Assembly: GCA_964472545.1 (NCBI GenBank)
Contig: CAYYNP010000047.1
Coordinates: forward strand, 1-42,594
Direction: 5' to 3'
Origin: CAYYNP01 sp964472545
Lineage (GTDB): Bacteria; Planctomycetota; Planctomycetia; Pirellulales; Thermoguttaceae
DNA: 42,594 bases
Positions 7,170-15,228 of this stretch are shown here, one piece after another. Under the pieces are notes generated by a model. That model saw only the letters and a program-made list of their open reading frames with translations. It did no database searches and was not told the DNA's origin. The stretch's first letter is position 1. Each line of letters begins with the position of its first letter. Both the position numbers and the translations under genes were made by a program.

Positions 7170-8359
7170 GTGTGATAGTCGGCGTTGAGGCGGACGTATT
7201 CGGCCGTCAGGTCGGTGGTCCAGAAGCGGACCGCCGCGTCGCCTTCGGCCAGCGTGAGTTGGATGGTCGTGTCGCGGTTCTCGCGGATCGATCGGGAGAC
7301 GGCGTCGCCGTCGAATGCAACCGGGGCCCCGTCGCGATACAACGGCACTCCGTTGAGTTTCAGGCTGACTCCGGTCGGGTCGAACGGCACCCCGGCGTAT
7401 CCGGCCGCCGAGACGATCCGTCCCCAGTTAGGATCGGCACCCGTGACGGCCGTCTTGACCAACGCGCTGTTGGCCACGGTTCTGGCGATTTGCACGGCAG
7501 ATGCGCGGTCGGCACAACCGGAAACTTCGATCGAAATCAGATGAGTGGCACCTTCGCCGTCGGCGGGGATGGACCGGGCCAACTCGATGCAGACTTCGTC
7601 CAGGCCCCCTCGGAAGGCCTCCAGGTCGCCGCCGGCGGGCGGTTCGCCGCCGGCTTGACCGTTGGCCAGCAACAACACGGTGTCGCTGGTGCTGGTGTGG
7701 CCCTCGACGCTGATGCAGTTGAAACTCTCGTCCACGGCGGCTCTCAACAGGGTCTGCGCAGTCGTGGTGTCCAACTTCGCGTCGGTCATCACCACCGCCA
7801 GCATCGTGGCCATATTGGGTCCGATCATGGCGGCCCCCTTGGCGATGCCCGTGATATGGACCTCCGTGCCCGAGAGGCTCACCGTCCGCCCGGCCATCTT
7901 CGGCACGGTGTCGGTGGTCATCATCCCCCGGGCGGCGGCCAGCAGCGCATTGTCGTCGCGGCTGAGCTGTTTGGCGGCCTCGGCAATGCCGCGGGCGATC
8001 TTGTCCATCGGCAGGAACTCGCCGATGACGCCGGTCGACATCACCAACGCCTGCTCTTCGTTCGCTGCAAACGACGCCGCGGCCCGGGCGGCCATCTGCT
8101 TCGCGTCGGCCAGACCGCGTTCGCCGGTGCAGGCGTTGGCCACGCCGGAGTTGATTGCGACCGTGCGCATCTGCTCGCTCGGCGTTCGGCTGCGGTTGAG
8201 CGTCACCGGCGCGCCGCAGACCACGTTCTGCGTGAACACACCGACCGCCGTGGCGGGGACGTCCGAAGCAATAAGCGTCAGGTCCGGATTCTGCGGGTCG
8301 GTCTTGATTCCACAGTGAACGCCGGACAGAAGGAAACCGCGGGGGATGGGGATGGACAT
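7166..8359 (-). CDS. argJ: Arginine biosynthesis bifunctional protein ArgJ (ornithine / glutamate N-acetyltransferase)
   Basis: The 397-residue protein transfers acetyl from acetylornithine to glutamate and, in bifunctional members, from acetyl-CoA, recycling the acetyl group of the arginine pathway. The self-cleavage and nucleophile site is 'GAAMIGPNMATMLAVV' with Thr185 as the new N-terminus of the beta chain. Other family blocks are 'AVGVFTQN', 'INSGVANACTG', 'GVIGEFLPMDKI', 'SFNCISVEGHTSTSDT' and 'GADPNWGRI'. Length is typical. It follows argC on the same strand after 203 bases, and it overlaps the channel gene by 4 bases. Confidence 0.95.
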   Translation of the reverse strand: MSIPIPRGFLLSGVHCGIKTDPQNPDLTLIASDVPATAVGVFTQNVVCGAPVTLNRSRTPSEQMRTVAINSGVANACTGERGLADAKQMAARAAASFAANEEQALVMSTGVIGEFLPMDKIARGIAEAAKQLSRDDNALLAAARGMMTTDTVPKMAGRTVSLSGTEVHITGIAKGAAMIGPNMATMLAVVMTDAKLDTTTAQTLLRAAVDESFNCISVEGHTSTSDTVLLLANGQAGGEPPAGGDLEAFRGGLDEVCIELARSIPADGEGATHLISIEVSGCADRASAVQIARTVANSALVKTAVTGADPNWGRIVSAAGYAGVPFDPTGVSLKLNGVPLYRDGAPVAFDGDAVSRSIRENRDTTIQLTLAEGDAAVRFWTTDLTAEYVRLNADYHT

Positions 8360-8562
8360 GGCAGCTTGCTCAGGGGCTGGGGCGAGGGTTGTGAGGGTAG
8401 CGGTTGGGAATAGGGATCAGGGTTAGGGAGACACGGGACGGGGCTTGCGACCCGACGCCTGCAAATAGGCGCATCAGACGGCAGCGATCATGGCATCGTA
8501 GCCGCCCCGCGACGCTCATCCATGTCCCCTCGTCCCTCCCCCCTAATCCCTCGTCCCGCGCG

Positions 8563-9567
8563 TCACAACGCCGTCGTCTCCGGATATCCATACATCAGAT
8601 TGAAGTTCTGCACCGCCGCCCCGGAGGCGCCCTTGATCAGGTTGTCGAGACAACTGATCGTCAGCACGCGTCCGCGGACGATGCGGGCGGTCACGTCGCA
8701 GAAATTGGTCCCCATCGAGTCCTTTGTGGCCGGCAGCCGATCGACCACGCGGACGAAAGGCTTGTCGGCGTAGAAGTCACGCAGCGCTTGCATCAACTGC
8801 TCTTCGGTCACTTCGCCGGTCGGGATCGAGTACGCCGTGGTCAAGATCCCGCGATCCATGGGAATCAGATGCGGCGAAAAGACGACCTCGACCTGCTTGC
8901 CGGAAACGGTGCTGAGGATCTGGTCGATCTCCGGTGTGTGACGATGGTGGCCGATATTGTAAGCGCAAAGGCCCTCGTTGCATTCGGGAAAATGCGTGGT
9001 CAAGCTGGGCGTTCGTCCGGCACCGGAAACACCGGTCTTCGAGTCGACGATGATCCCGTCCGGCTCGACCAACTCCGCCTTCAACAACGGGGCCAACGCC
9101 AGCGAGGCGGACGTCGGAAAACAGCCCGGGTTGGCCACCAGCGGGGCATCGGGGATCTCGTCGCCGAACAGTTCCGGCAGGCCGTAGACCACCTTGCCCA
9201 GACGGTCCGGATCGGCATGCACCTGGTTGTACCAGGCGGCGAAGACCTCCGGGTCGTTCAGCCGGTAGTCGGCGCTGAAGTCGACCAACCGCGTGCCGCT
9301 GGCGAGGAAATGCGGCACAAACGACGCACTGACGCCGTGCGGCAGGCAGCCGAAGACGCATTCTGCCCGCTCGGCCACCTCCTGGGGGCTCAGATTCTCG
9401 AGGCAGAGGTCCAGCCGGTCGGTCAGGGCAGGGTGGATCGACGAGACGGCCGGGCCCTCCTGCAGATCGGTGACCGCTACGATCTCGGCGCCCGGATGAC
9501 GCAACAAGATCTTGATAAGCTCCAAGGCCGTATAGCCGGCCGCTCCGACAATGGCAACGCGTGTCAT
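8563..9567 (-). CDS. argC: N-acetyl-gamma-glutamyl-phosphate reductase
   Basis: The 334-residue protein reduces N-acetylglutamyl phosphate to the semialdehyde with NADPH. It begins MTRVAIVGAAGYTALEL with the dinucleotide-binding loop at 8-13. The catalytic Cys149 is in 'VANPGCFPTS', and 'KTGVSGAGR' and 'SPHLIPMDRGI' are further family blocks. The ATG at 9567 starts exactly at the conserved N-terminus; a longer frame to 9654 adds unconserved residues. No good ribosome-binding site is seen. It forms a pathway pair with argJ; argB and argD are not in the window. Confidence 0.95.
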   Translation of the reverse strand: MTRVAIVGAAGYTALELIKILLRHPGAEIVAVTDLQEGPAVSSIHPALTDRLDLCLENLSPQEVAERAECVFGCLPHGVSASFVPHFLASGTRLVDFSADYRLNDPEVFAAWYNQVHADPDRLGKVVYGLPELFGDEIPDAPLVANPGCFPTSASLALAPLLKAELVEPDGIIVDSKTGVSGAGRTPSLTTHFPECNEGLCAYNIGHHRHTPEIDQILSTVSGKQVEVVFSPHLIPMDRGILTTAYSIPTGEVTEEQLMQALRDFYADKPFVRVVDRLPATKDSMGTNFCDVTARIVRGRVLTISCLDNLIKGASGAAVQNFNLMYGYPETTAL

Positions 9568-9695
9568 GATTCTCGAATTCAGTATTAGCGGGGGGATCGG
9601 TGACGATGATTCGCGCAAAGAGTAAGTATAGTCCGGCGAAAATCGGTTCGCCAAGGGGGGGAATCGCCCTTACGCCACCAGACAAGTGCCGTCGG

Positions 9696-10628
9696 CTAAG
9701 GGTTCGACTTGGCCTGGCTGCCGCCTAGCAGCCCCCGGCCACGCAGCCACGCCTCGCAGCAATTCGGCCATGCGGAGGCCCCCGGAATACTGGGGGCAAG
9801 TCCGACCCCATGGCGCCCGCTGCGGAAGATGTGCATCTCGGCCGGGACCTTTGCCCGACGCAGGGCCAGATAGAACATCACGCTATTCTCCGGCGGCACC
9901 GCGCGATCTTCGTCGGTATGAAAGAGGAACGTCGGCGGCGTGTCGGGCGTGACCTGCTTCTCGTTCGAGAGGCTTTTGACCAACTCGGGGTGGGCATCGC
10001 TGCCGATCAGATTGTGTTGTGAGCCACGGTGCGTGTACGGCTCGTCGAAGGCGATCACCGGATAGCAGAGGATCATGAAGTCGGGCCGGCAGCTTACACG
10101 TTCGATCGGATCGGCCGCGTTCGGGTCGCCCTTGTCGAAATGGGTGCCGGCGGTCGAAGCCAGGTGTCCGCCGGCCGAGAAGCCCATGATGCCGATCTTG
10201 GCCGGGTCGATTTTCCATTGTGCCGCCCGGCTGCGGACGGTACGGATCGCGCGTTGGGCATCGTCGAGCGGGGCCGGATGGCCGTAGCCGCGGTTGCGAT
10301 GCCGATATTCGAGGATCATGGCCGCGACGCCCATTCGGTTTAACCAGGCGGCAATGTCGCGTCCCTCGTGTCCGGTGGCCAGGAATCCGTAGCCCCCGCC
10401 AGGACAAACAACCACCGCACTGCCGACGGCCTTCTCGTCTGGTGGCAGACAGACGGTCAACGTCGGCTTGTCGGTCGGAGCGTCGCCTTTGGCGCCGGGA
10501 GCGCCGTCGGGCCAAAGCAGTTCGGCCTTGGGCTCGGCGGCGGAGGTGAAGGGGGCGGGAATCGTTGCCACGAAGAACGCGAGAAACACGAAAAGGCGGC
10601 GCATGGTGCGTTGGCTTGAGATGGTCAC
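9696..10628 (-). CDS. Secreted alpha/beta hydrolase (BD-FAE-like carbohydrate esterase)
   Basis: The 310-residue protein has a signal peptide ending near residue 31 (…PAPFTSAAEP). The hydrolase core shows the oxyanion region 'VVVCPGGGYGFL', the nucleophile elbow GFSAGG (Ser151), a likely Asp in 'HTDEDRAVP' (about 239-241) and His273 in 'GRHGVGLAP'. The preface 'LWPDGAPGAKGD' is typical of planctomycete acetyl-xylan-type esterases, which strip acetyl groups from plant or algal polysaccharide outside the cytoplasm. An alternative start at 10604 would also leave a complete signal peptide. It is upstream of argC on the same strand with 128 bases between. Confidence 0.8.
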   Translation of the reverse strand: MTISSQRTMRRLFVFLAFFVATIPAPFTSAAEPKAELLWPDGAPGAKGDAPTDKPTLTVCLPPDEKAVGSAVVVCPGGGYGFLATGHEGRDIAAWLNRMGVAAMILEYRHRNRGYGHPAPLDDAQRAIRTVRSRAAQWKIDPAKIGIMGFSAGGHLASTAGTHFDKGDPNAADPIERVSCRPDFMILCYPVIAFDEPYTHRGSQHNLIGSDAHPELVKSLSNEKQVTPDTPPTFLFHTDEDRAVPPENSVMFYLALRRAKVPAEMHIFRSGRHGVGLAPSIPGASAWPNCCEAWLRGRGLLGGSQAKSNP

Positions 10629-10671
10629 AGAGGATCTCCTGAGGATTCTCGCGAGGTCGAGGAAGTCACGT

Positions 10672-10742
10672 CGGTAGCCGAACTCGCCAGAGTTTGGCGC
10701 AGCAGCGATGACTTGGCCAAAGTCCCGGCGACTTCGGCTACG
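10672..10742. repeat. Imperfect inverted repeat
   Basis: The arms at 10672-10697 and 10717-10742 are about 26 bases each (GTAGCCGAACTCGCC... against ...GGCGACTTCGGCTAC) and pair with a few mismatches. It sits in the gene-free stretch upstream of both the hydrolase and the fucosidase. Confidence 0.65.
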
Positions 10743-10796
10743 CTAGCGGGAGTTCGGCCGACGGTCAAGCGTGACCGTCCGCGGCGCGCAGCAAGA

Positions 10797-10826
10797 AGCC
10801 CCGTCCCAAGATTTTGGGACGGGGCT
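10797..10826. repeat. Perfect 13-bp hairpin
   Basis: The arms at 10797-10809 and 10814-10826 (AGCCCCGTCCCAA and its complement) enclose a 4-base loop. There is no T-run on either side, so it is not called a terminator. Confidence 0.7.
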
Positions 10827-11284
10827 GCTGGTGGCGGGCCCAGGAAGGCGGCTGATTGGTGGATAGCAGCCGACGGAATCGTGGGTGTGTGTTGAACGAT
10901 CGGGCCCACCTGCCACCGAACGATGGCTTTTGGAGGGAGGAACGTCCTATGGTCGCTGAGTAAACGCAAGCCGCGTGCCGAAACGCCCGGCCGGCGAAGC
11001 CGAGTTGCTGGAGCATGCGCAACTCGTTTTCAGTGTGGCACTTACGCCGTTCGCCCGGCGGCCGACTTCGATGGCAGATCGCGTTTGACGGCGTTGCCTT
11101 CTCACCGCAAACCGCACCACAGCGATGCCAAAACGCACCGCGGACCGGCAATCGTTTGCACTACCGCTGCGCAACGCTATTCTGAAGGCATCGTTGTTGC
11201 CGCGCTGGGCGTGCGTACGCCGTCGCGCCGGCGCGTGAATCCACCTTTGGCGGAGCCCCGTTCCCCCGAGCTTCAGCACCTCCC

Positions 11285-13003
11285 ATGAAAACACCAATCG
11301 CTCTTGCCGGCATGCTGGCCGCGCTGACCGCCGTCGCTTCCACCCGCAGCCGCGCCGCCGATCCGCCGGAGAAGCCCGCGAAGTATCTCAACGCCACCGA
11401 CGAAGCCATCGACGGCTGGCAAAACGACCGCTTCGGGATGTTCGTCTGTTGGGGGCCGGTGAGCCTGACGGGCAAAGAGATCGGCTGGTCGCGCGGGGCG
11501 CCGTCGTGGGGCCGCCGGCCGGGCGTCCGAGGCGCCAAGGGCCCCACGCCGGTCGACGTCTATGATAATCTCTACAAGAAGTGGAAGCCCGACAAGTTCG
11601 ACGCCCGGGCGTGGGTCAAGCTGGCCCAAGACGCCGGGCAGAAGTACATGATCTTCCTGGTCAAACACCACGACGGCTTCTGCCTCTACGATACCGAACT
11701 GACCGACTTCCGCAGCACGGCGGCCGAGTCGGCCTGGCAGGTCGACGTGATGAAGGAGATCGCCGATGCCTGTCGCGAATCCGGGCTGAAGCTGATCATC
11801 TATTACTCGCAGCCCGACTGGCATCATCCCGACTACCTCACCGATCGCCACGGTTGCTACATCGAGTTTCTGCACGGGCAGGTTCGCGAACTGCTGACCA
11901 ACTACGGCCGGATCGACGGGCTGTGGTTCGACAACCTGCGGGGCGTCGGCCCGGAGACGGCCAAGCTGTGGGATGCCGAAGAGCTGTTCAGAATGGCCCG
12001 CGACATCCAGCCGCACTTGGTGATCAACAACCGCTGCGGGCTGCCGGGCGATTTCGACACACCGGAGCAGCACGTGGGCGGATTTCAGCTTGGGCGGCCG
12101 TGGGAGGCCTGTGTCACGCTGGGCACGCAATGGTCGTGGAAGCCGGACGACCGGATCAAGTCGCTCAAGGAGTGCATCGATCTGCTGGTGACCTGCGCCA
12201 TCCGCGGCGGCAACCTGGCACTGAATACGAATCCGATGCCCGACGGCCGCATCGAGCCGCGCCAGGCCGTCCGCTTTCGCGAGATCGGCCAGTGGATGCG
12301 GATATACGGCGAAACTATCTACGGCACCCGCGGCGGGCCGTTTCGATCGGCCGCTTGGGGCGGGACCACGCAACGTGGCAAGACGGTCTTCGTTCACATT
12401 CTGAAGTGGCCTGGCGAGAGCGTGCTGCTGCCGCCGATCGAAGGGCGGATCGTGGGACACAACGTGCTGACGGGCGGGACGGCCACGGTCGAGCAGACCG
12501 ACGAGCAGATCTGCATCACCGTGCCGGCGGATGACCGACACGCGCTGGACACGATCGTTGCCTTGACGCTCGACGTCGAAGCCGGCGGCTTGCAGCCGGG
12601 GCGGATCGTCTCCGGCTCGATCGCCTATCAGGCCAAAGCGACCGCCTCGAACGTCTTTCAGAACGACTCGATCTACCGTCCCGGGCACGCCGTGGACGAC
12701 GACCCGGAAACGCGCTGGGGCTGCGATTGGGGAACCAAAGCGGCCTGGCTGGCGGTCGACTTGGGCGAAGCGAAGACGTTCGACCGGGCGTGGATCCGCG
12801 AACCGTACGACCGGGTTCAGCAGTTCGAGTTGCAGGCCAAAGACGGCGACGCGTGGCAGACGTTTCACAGCGGCACGACGATCGGATCGTCGTGCCAGAT
12901 CAAGTTCTCCCCGGTGACCGCCCGCGAAGTGCGGCTGAATCTCGTCGAGACCACGGACGGACCGTCGATTTGGGAGTTTCAGCTGTTCCCGGCGAGCGAA
13001 TAG
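11285..13003 (+). CDS. Secreted GH29 alpha-L-fucosidase with C-terminal discoidin-like domain
   Basis: The 572-residue protein has a signal peptide (to about residue 25). The GH29 catalytic barrel follows: 'DRFGMFVCWGPVS', 'FLVKHHDGFCLY', 'LIIYYSQPDWHHPDY', and the nucleophile Asp216 in 'IDGLWFDN'. Residues about 440-570 form an F5/8-type-C (galactose-binding) domain ('ATASNVFQNDSIYRPGHAVDDDPETRW … WLAVDLGEAKTFDRAWI'). The enzyme would release fucose from sulfated or plain fucose-rich glycans in the periplasm or outside the cell. There is no sulfatase next to it in this window. Confidence 0.9.
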   Translation: MKTPIALAGMLAALTAVASTRSRAADPPEKPAKYLNATDEAIDGWQNDRFGMFVCWGPVSLTGKEIGWSRGAPSWGRRPGVRGAKGPTPVDVYDNLYKKWKPDKFDARAWVKLAQDAGQKYMIFLVKHHDGFCLYDTELTDFRSTAAESAWQVDVMKEIADACRESGLKLIIYYSQPDWHHPDYLTDRHGCYIEFLHGQVRELLTNYGRIDGLWFDNLRGVGPETAKLWDAEELFRMARDIQPHLVINNRCGLPGDFDTPEQHVGGFQLGRPWEACVTLGTQWSWKPDDRIKSLKECIDLLVTCAIRGGNLALNTNPMPDGRIEPRQAVRFREIGQWMRIYGETIYGTRGGPFRSAAWGGTTQRGKTVFVHILKWPGESVLLPPIEGRIVGHNVLTGGTATVEQTDEQICITVPADDRHALDTIVALTLDVEAGGLQPGRIVSGSIAYQAKATASNVFQNDSIYRPGHAVDDDPETRWGCDWGTKAAWLAVDLGEAKTFDRAWIREPYDRVQQFELQAKDGDAWQTFHSGTTIGSSCQIKFSPVTAREVRLNLVETTDGPSIWEFQLFPASE

Positions 13004-13023
13004 CGCTTAAGGGGGCAAGGGGG

Positions 13024-13116
13024 GGCCGGGGCAAAGCGCAGCGGTGCCCCAGTGATTCAATAGACCATTAGAAGGCTGGCGACCTGGGGCACCGCTGCGC
13101 TTTGCCCCAGCCACCC
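13024..13116. repeat. Long inverted repeat, same family as 6016-6141
   Basis: The arms at 13024-13052 and 13084-13116 have the same GGGGCAAAGCGCAGCGGTGCC core as the copy near 6 kb. It again sits between two convergent genes (fucosidase and oxidoreductase), which supports a role at transcript ends. Confidence 0.85.
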
Positions 13117-13149
13117 AGCGCCTTGCCTCAGCCGCCCAGTCGCGAAGAA

Positions 13150-15060
13150 TTAGGCCGTCTCGTACCGATCCGGATCCGGCCGCAACTCCGGCTTGTCCTT
13201 GGGGTTTTCCGGCGTCTTGGGGCTGTCGGGGTCGAACCAATCGGGGTCGAAGACGATCCGTTGCGGCTGGTCGCCGTGCTCGGCGCTGCCCTTGGCGGCG
13301 ATGTTGGTCGTCAGCGCGATCACCGCGTCGGCCATGGCTACCTTGGGATAACACCGCGGGTGGATGTCGGGATCTTGGTTCAGCGGATTGCGGCGGATGC
13401 ACCAGGCCCAATGCTCCAACTGCTGTTGATAGCCGCGGCCGGCGTCCTTTAGCGCCATGGCCCCGATGGCGGCCGATTGCGGGTCGGCGCCGTCGATGAG
13501 CACGGGACCGCGGGCCGACTTACTGAACTTCGGCCGGACCTTCGTGGTGACCGCTTCCGGGCCTTTCTCGAAGAGCATCACCTCGGTTTCCTTCTCCAGC
13601 ATCAGCGTGCCCTTGGTGCCCAGCACCGTCTCGCCGTAACCGCCGAAGCCGTTGCCGTTGATCGAGGCGTATTGCACGCCGATCTTCTTCTTCTCGTCGG
13701 CCACCTTGCGCGGCTCACCGGGAGCCGGCGCCTTGTCGTCGTAATAGCCCGGGCCGGGGAACTCGAACACGCAATAGACGTGGTCGTCGACGTCGCGATC
13801 GGTGGCGAACAACGGGCGGTTGGCCGCAGCCACCACGCTCAACGGCTGCTGCTTGACGCCGGCGTGCATCGCCGAGATGAATATACTGGCCGCGTCGAGT
13901 TGGTGGCTGCCCAACTCGGCCATCAGCCCGCCGCCGGTGCGGTCGAACAGCCGCCAGCGGATCAACTCCTCGATCGCCGGGCGGTCGTAGCCGTGGTCTT
14001 TTCGGGCCTCGTAGCCGAACGTCTCGGCCAGGATTTTGCCGTCCGGGGCCGGCATGCCGAGGACTTCGTCGGCGATTTGGGCGTCTTTCTGTGCAATCAG
14101 CCTGTCGAACTTCTTCACATCGTCTTTCTTGTCCGCGGCGGCCGCCGTGTTTCTTCCCTCAACGTACTCCTTCCGCTTCGCGAGCAACCTCCCCGAAAGC
14201 GCGTCCTTCGGTTTCGCGTTCTTGGGCATCGGCTGCTGCCAGCTATCGTCGCCGGGCAGGTTGCCGCGATGCCACTGGGCACGAATGCAGTGCAGGTCGC
14301 CGATCAGCCCGCGTTGTACCAGGTCGATGGCATTGGCGTAGAGGATGCTGTAGTGGCGCTGGTGCCCGGTGGCCAGGTGGCGGCCGAAGGTTTTGGCCAC
14401 CATGGCCATCTCTTTGCACTCGCGGACGCTGTGGCCCATCAGCTTCTCGGTCAACACGTGCAGGCCGGCCTTCATGGCCATGATCGCCGCCGGGGCGTGC
14501 AGGTGCAGCGGCAGGGCGATGATTACGGCCTCAATGCCATCGACCGGGGCGTTGCGGATGAGCTGCTGATACTCGCCGTAGACGCGGACGTTCTGCTTGG
14601 CGACGGCCTCACTCGCCCAGCCGTACTTGCGCATCAACCCACAGCGGACCTTCTGGGCGGTAGCTCCGAACATGTCACCATGAAAGGCCCGATACTGATT
14701 GTACGGGCGGATGTCGGCGATGGCGCGAACCTCGATGAAGTCGGGATTGACGGCGCCGATCAGCACGCTGCCCTCGTCGCCGGTGCCGATCACGCCCACG
14801 CGGACCGGCCCGCGGCTGCCGACGGTCGGCTCGTAGCCGAAATAGGCGAAGCCGGGCACGGGTTCGATCGCGCATCGCTCCCGCTTGGTCTGCACGATGT
14901 ACTGCTGCAGGGCCTGGCCCTCGGCGATCCGTTGGCTGAGATACCCTCGCCGATCGGGTCCGCGTTCCCCGGCCGAATCGGCACGCCCCGGCTCCTTGCT
15001 GCCGATGGCGGTGTAGAAATTCTCTTTCCCGAGTGATCGATCTTCGGGTTCCAGATTCAT
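13150..15060 (-). CDS. Gfo/Idh/MocA-family oxidoreductase, paralogue 1 (no functional Tat signal)
   Basis: The 636-residue protein has the Rossmann start 'VRVGVIGTGDEGSVLIGA' (about residue 85), the 'VLTEKLMGHSV' region of the EKP motif, and the long family-specific C-terminal domain with 'MAELGSHQLDAASIF' and 'NGNGFGGYGETV'. It is a close paralogue of the next gene upstream. The family uses NAD(P) to oxidise or reduce sugars and cyclitols. The N-terminus keeps 'RRGYL' and 'FAYFGYEP' but lacks the hydrophobic stretch of a Tat signal peptide present in the paralogue. It is probably last in the doxX-like operon, after a 168-base gap containing a hairpin. Confidence 0.85.
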   Translation of the reverse strand: MNLEPEDRSLGKENFYTAIGSKEPGRADSAGERGPDRRGYLSQRIAEGQALQQYIVQTKRERCAIEPVPGFAYFGYEPTVGSRGPVRVGVIGTGDEGSVLIGAVNPDFIEVRAIADIRPYNQYRAFHGDMFGATAQKVRCGLMRKYGWASEAVAKQNVRVYGEYQQLIRNAPVDGIEAVIIALPLHLHAPAAIMAMKAGLHVLTEKLMGHSVRECKEMAMVAKTFGRHLATGHQRHYSILYANAIDLVQRGLIGDLHCIRAQWHRGNLPGDDSWQQPMPKNAKPKDALSGRLLAKRKEYVEGRNTAAAADKKDDVKKFDRLIAQKDAQIADEVLGMPAPDGKILAETFGYEARKDHGYDRPAIEELIRWRLFDRTGGGLMAELGSHQLDAASIFISAMHAGVKQQPLSVVAAANRPLFATDRDVDDHVYCVFEFPGPGYYDDKAPAPGEPRKVADEKKKIGVQYASINGNGFGGYGETVLGTKGTLMLEKETEVMLFEKGPEAVTTKVRPKFSKSARGPVLIDGADPQSAAIGAMALKDAGRGYQQQLEHWAWCIRRNPLNQDPDIHPRCYPKVAMADAVIALTTNIAAKGSAEHGDQPQRIVFDPDWFDPDSPKTPENPKDKPELRPDPDRYETA

Positions 15061-15124
15061 CTTATCTCTCTCCCGTACGGTCTACGGATGTCTTCGCTGT
15101 GTGGCGTAAGCTTCCAGCTTGCGT

Positions 15125-15206
15125 GCGAAAAAGGGGGACAGGCACCTTTTGTGCGAAGCACCCTTCGGGCCGTGCCGGCAAAAAGGTGCCTGTCCCCCTT
15201 TTTCGC
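15125..15206. repeat. Perfect 26-bp inverted repeat between operon genes
   Basis: The arms at 15125-15150 and 15181-15206 are exact complements (core AGGGGGACAGGCACC) with a 30-base loop. On either strand the stem ends in a T-rich tract, so it could terminate or attenuate transcription between the two oxidoreductase genes, or be a mobile REP-like element. Confidence 0.9.
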
Positions 15207-15228
15207 TTGTTTACCCCGCATCTTGATA

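Larger units (their letters stand above)
10629..11284. other. Gene-free stretch between divergent genes
   Basis: About 650 bases separate the divergent esterase and fucosidase genes. It holds the two inverted repeats listed here and overlapping short frames without family resemblance. Promoters for both genes must lie here, but no convincing -35/-10 pair could be picked. Confidence 0.5.

Noticed and set aside
10797..10826. An intrinsic terminator for the esterase or fucosidase region.
   Set aside because: The stem is perfect but lies upstream of both genes and has no T-run on either strand.
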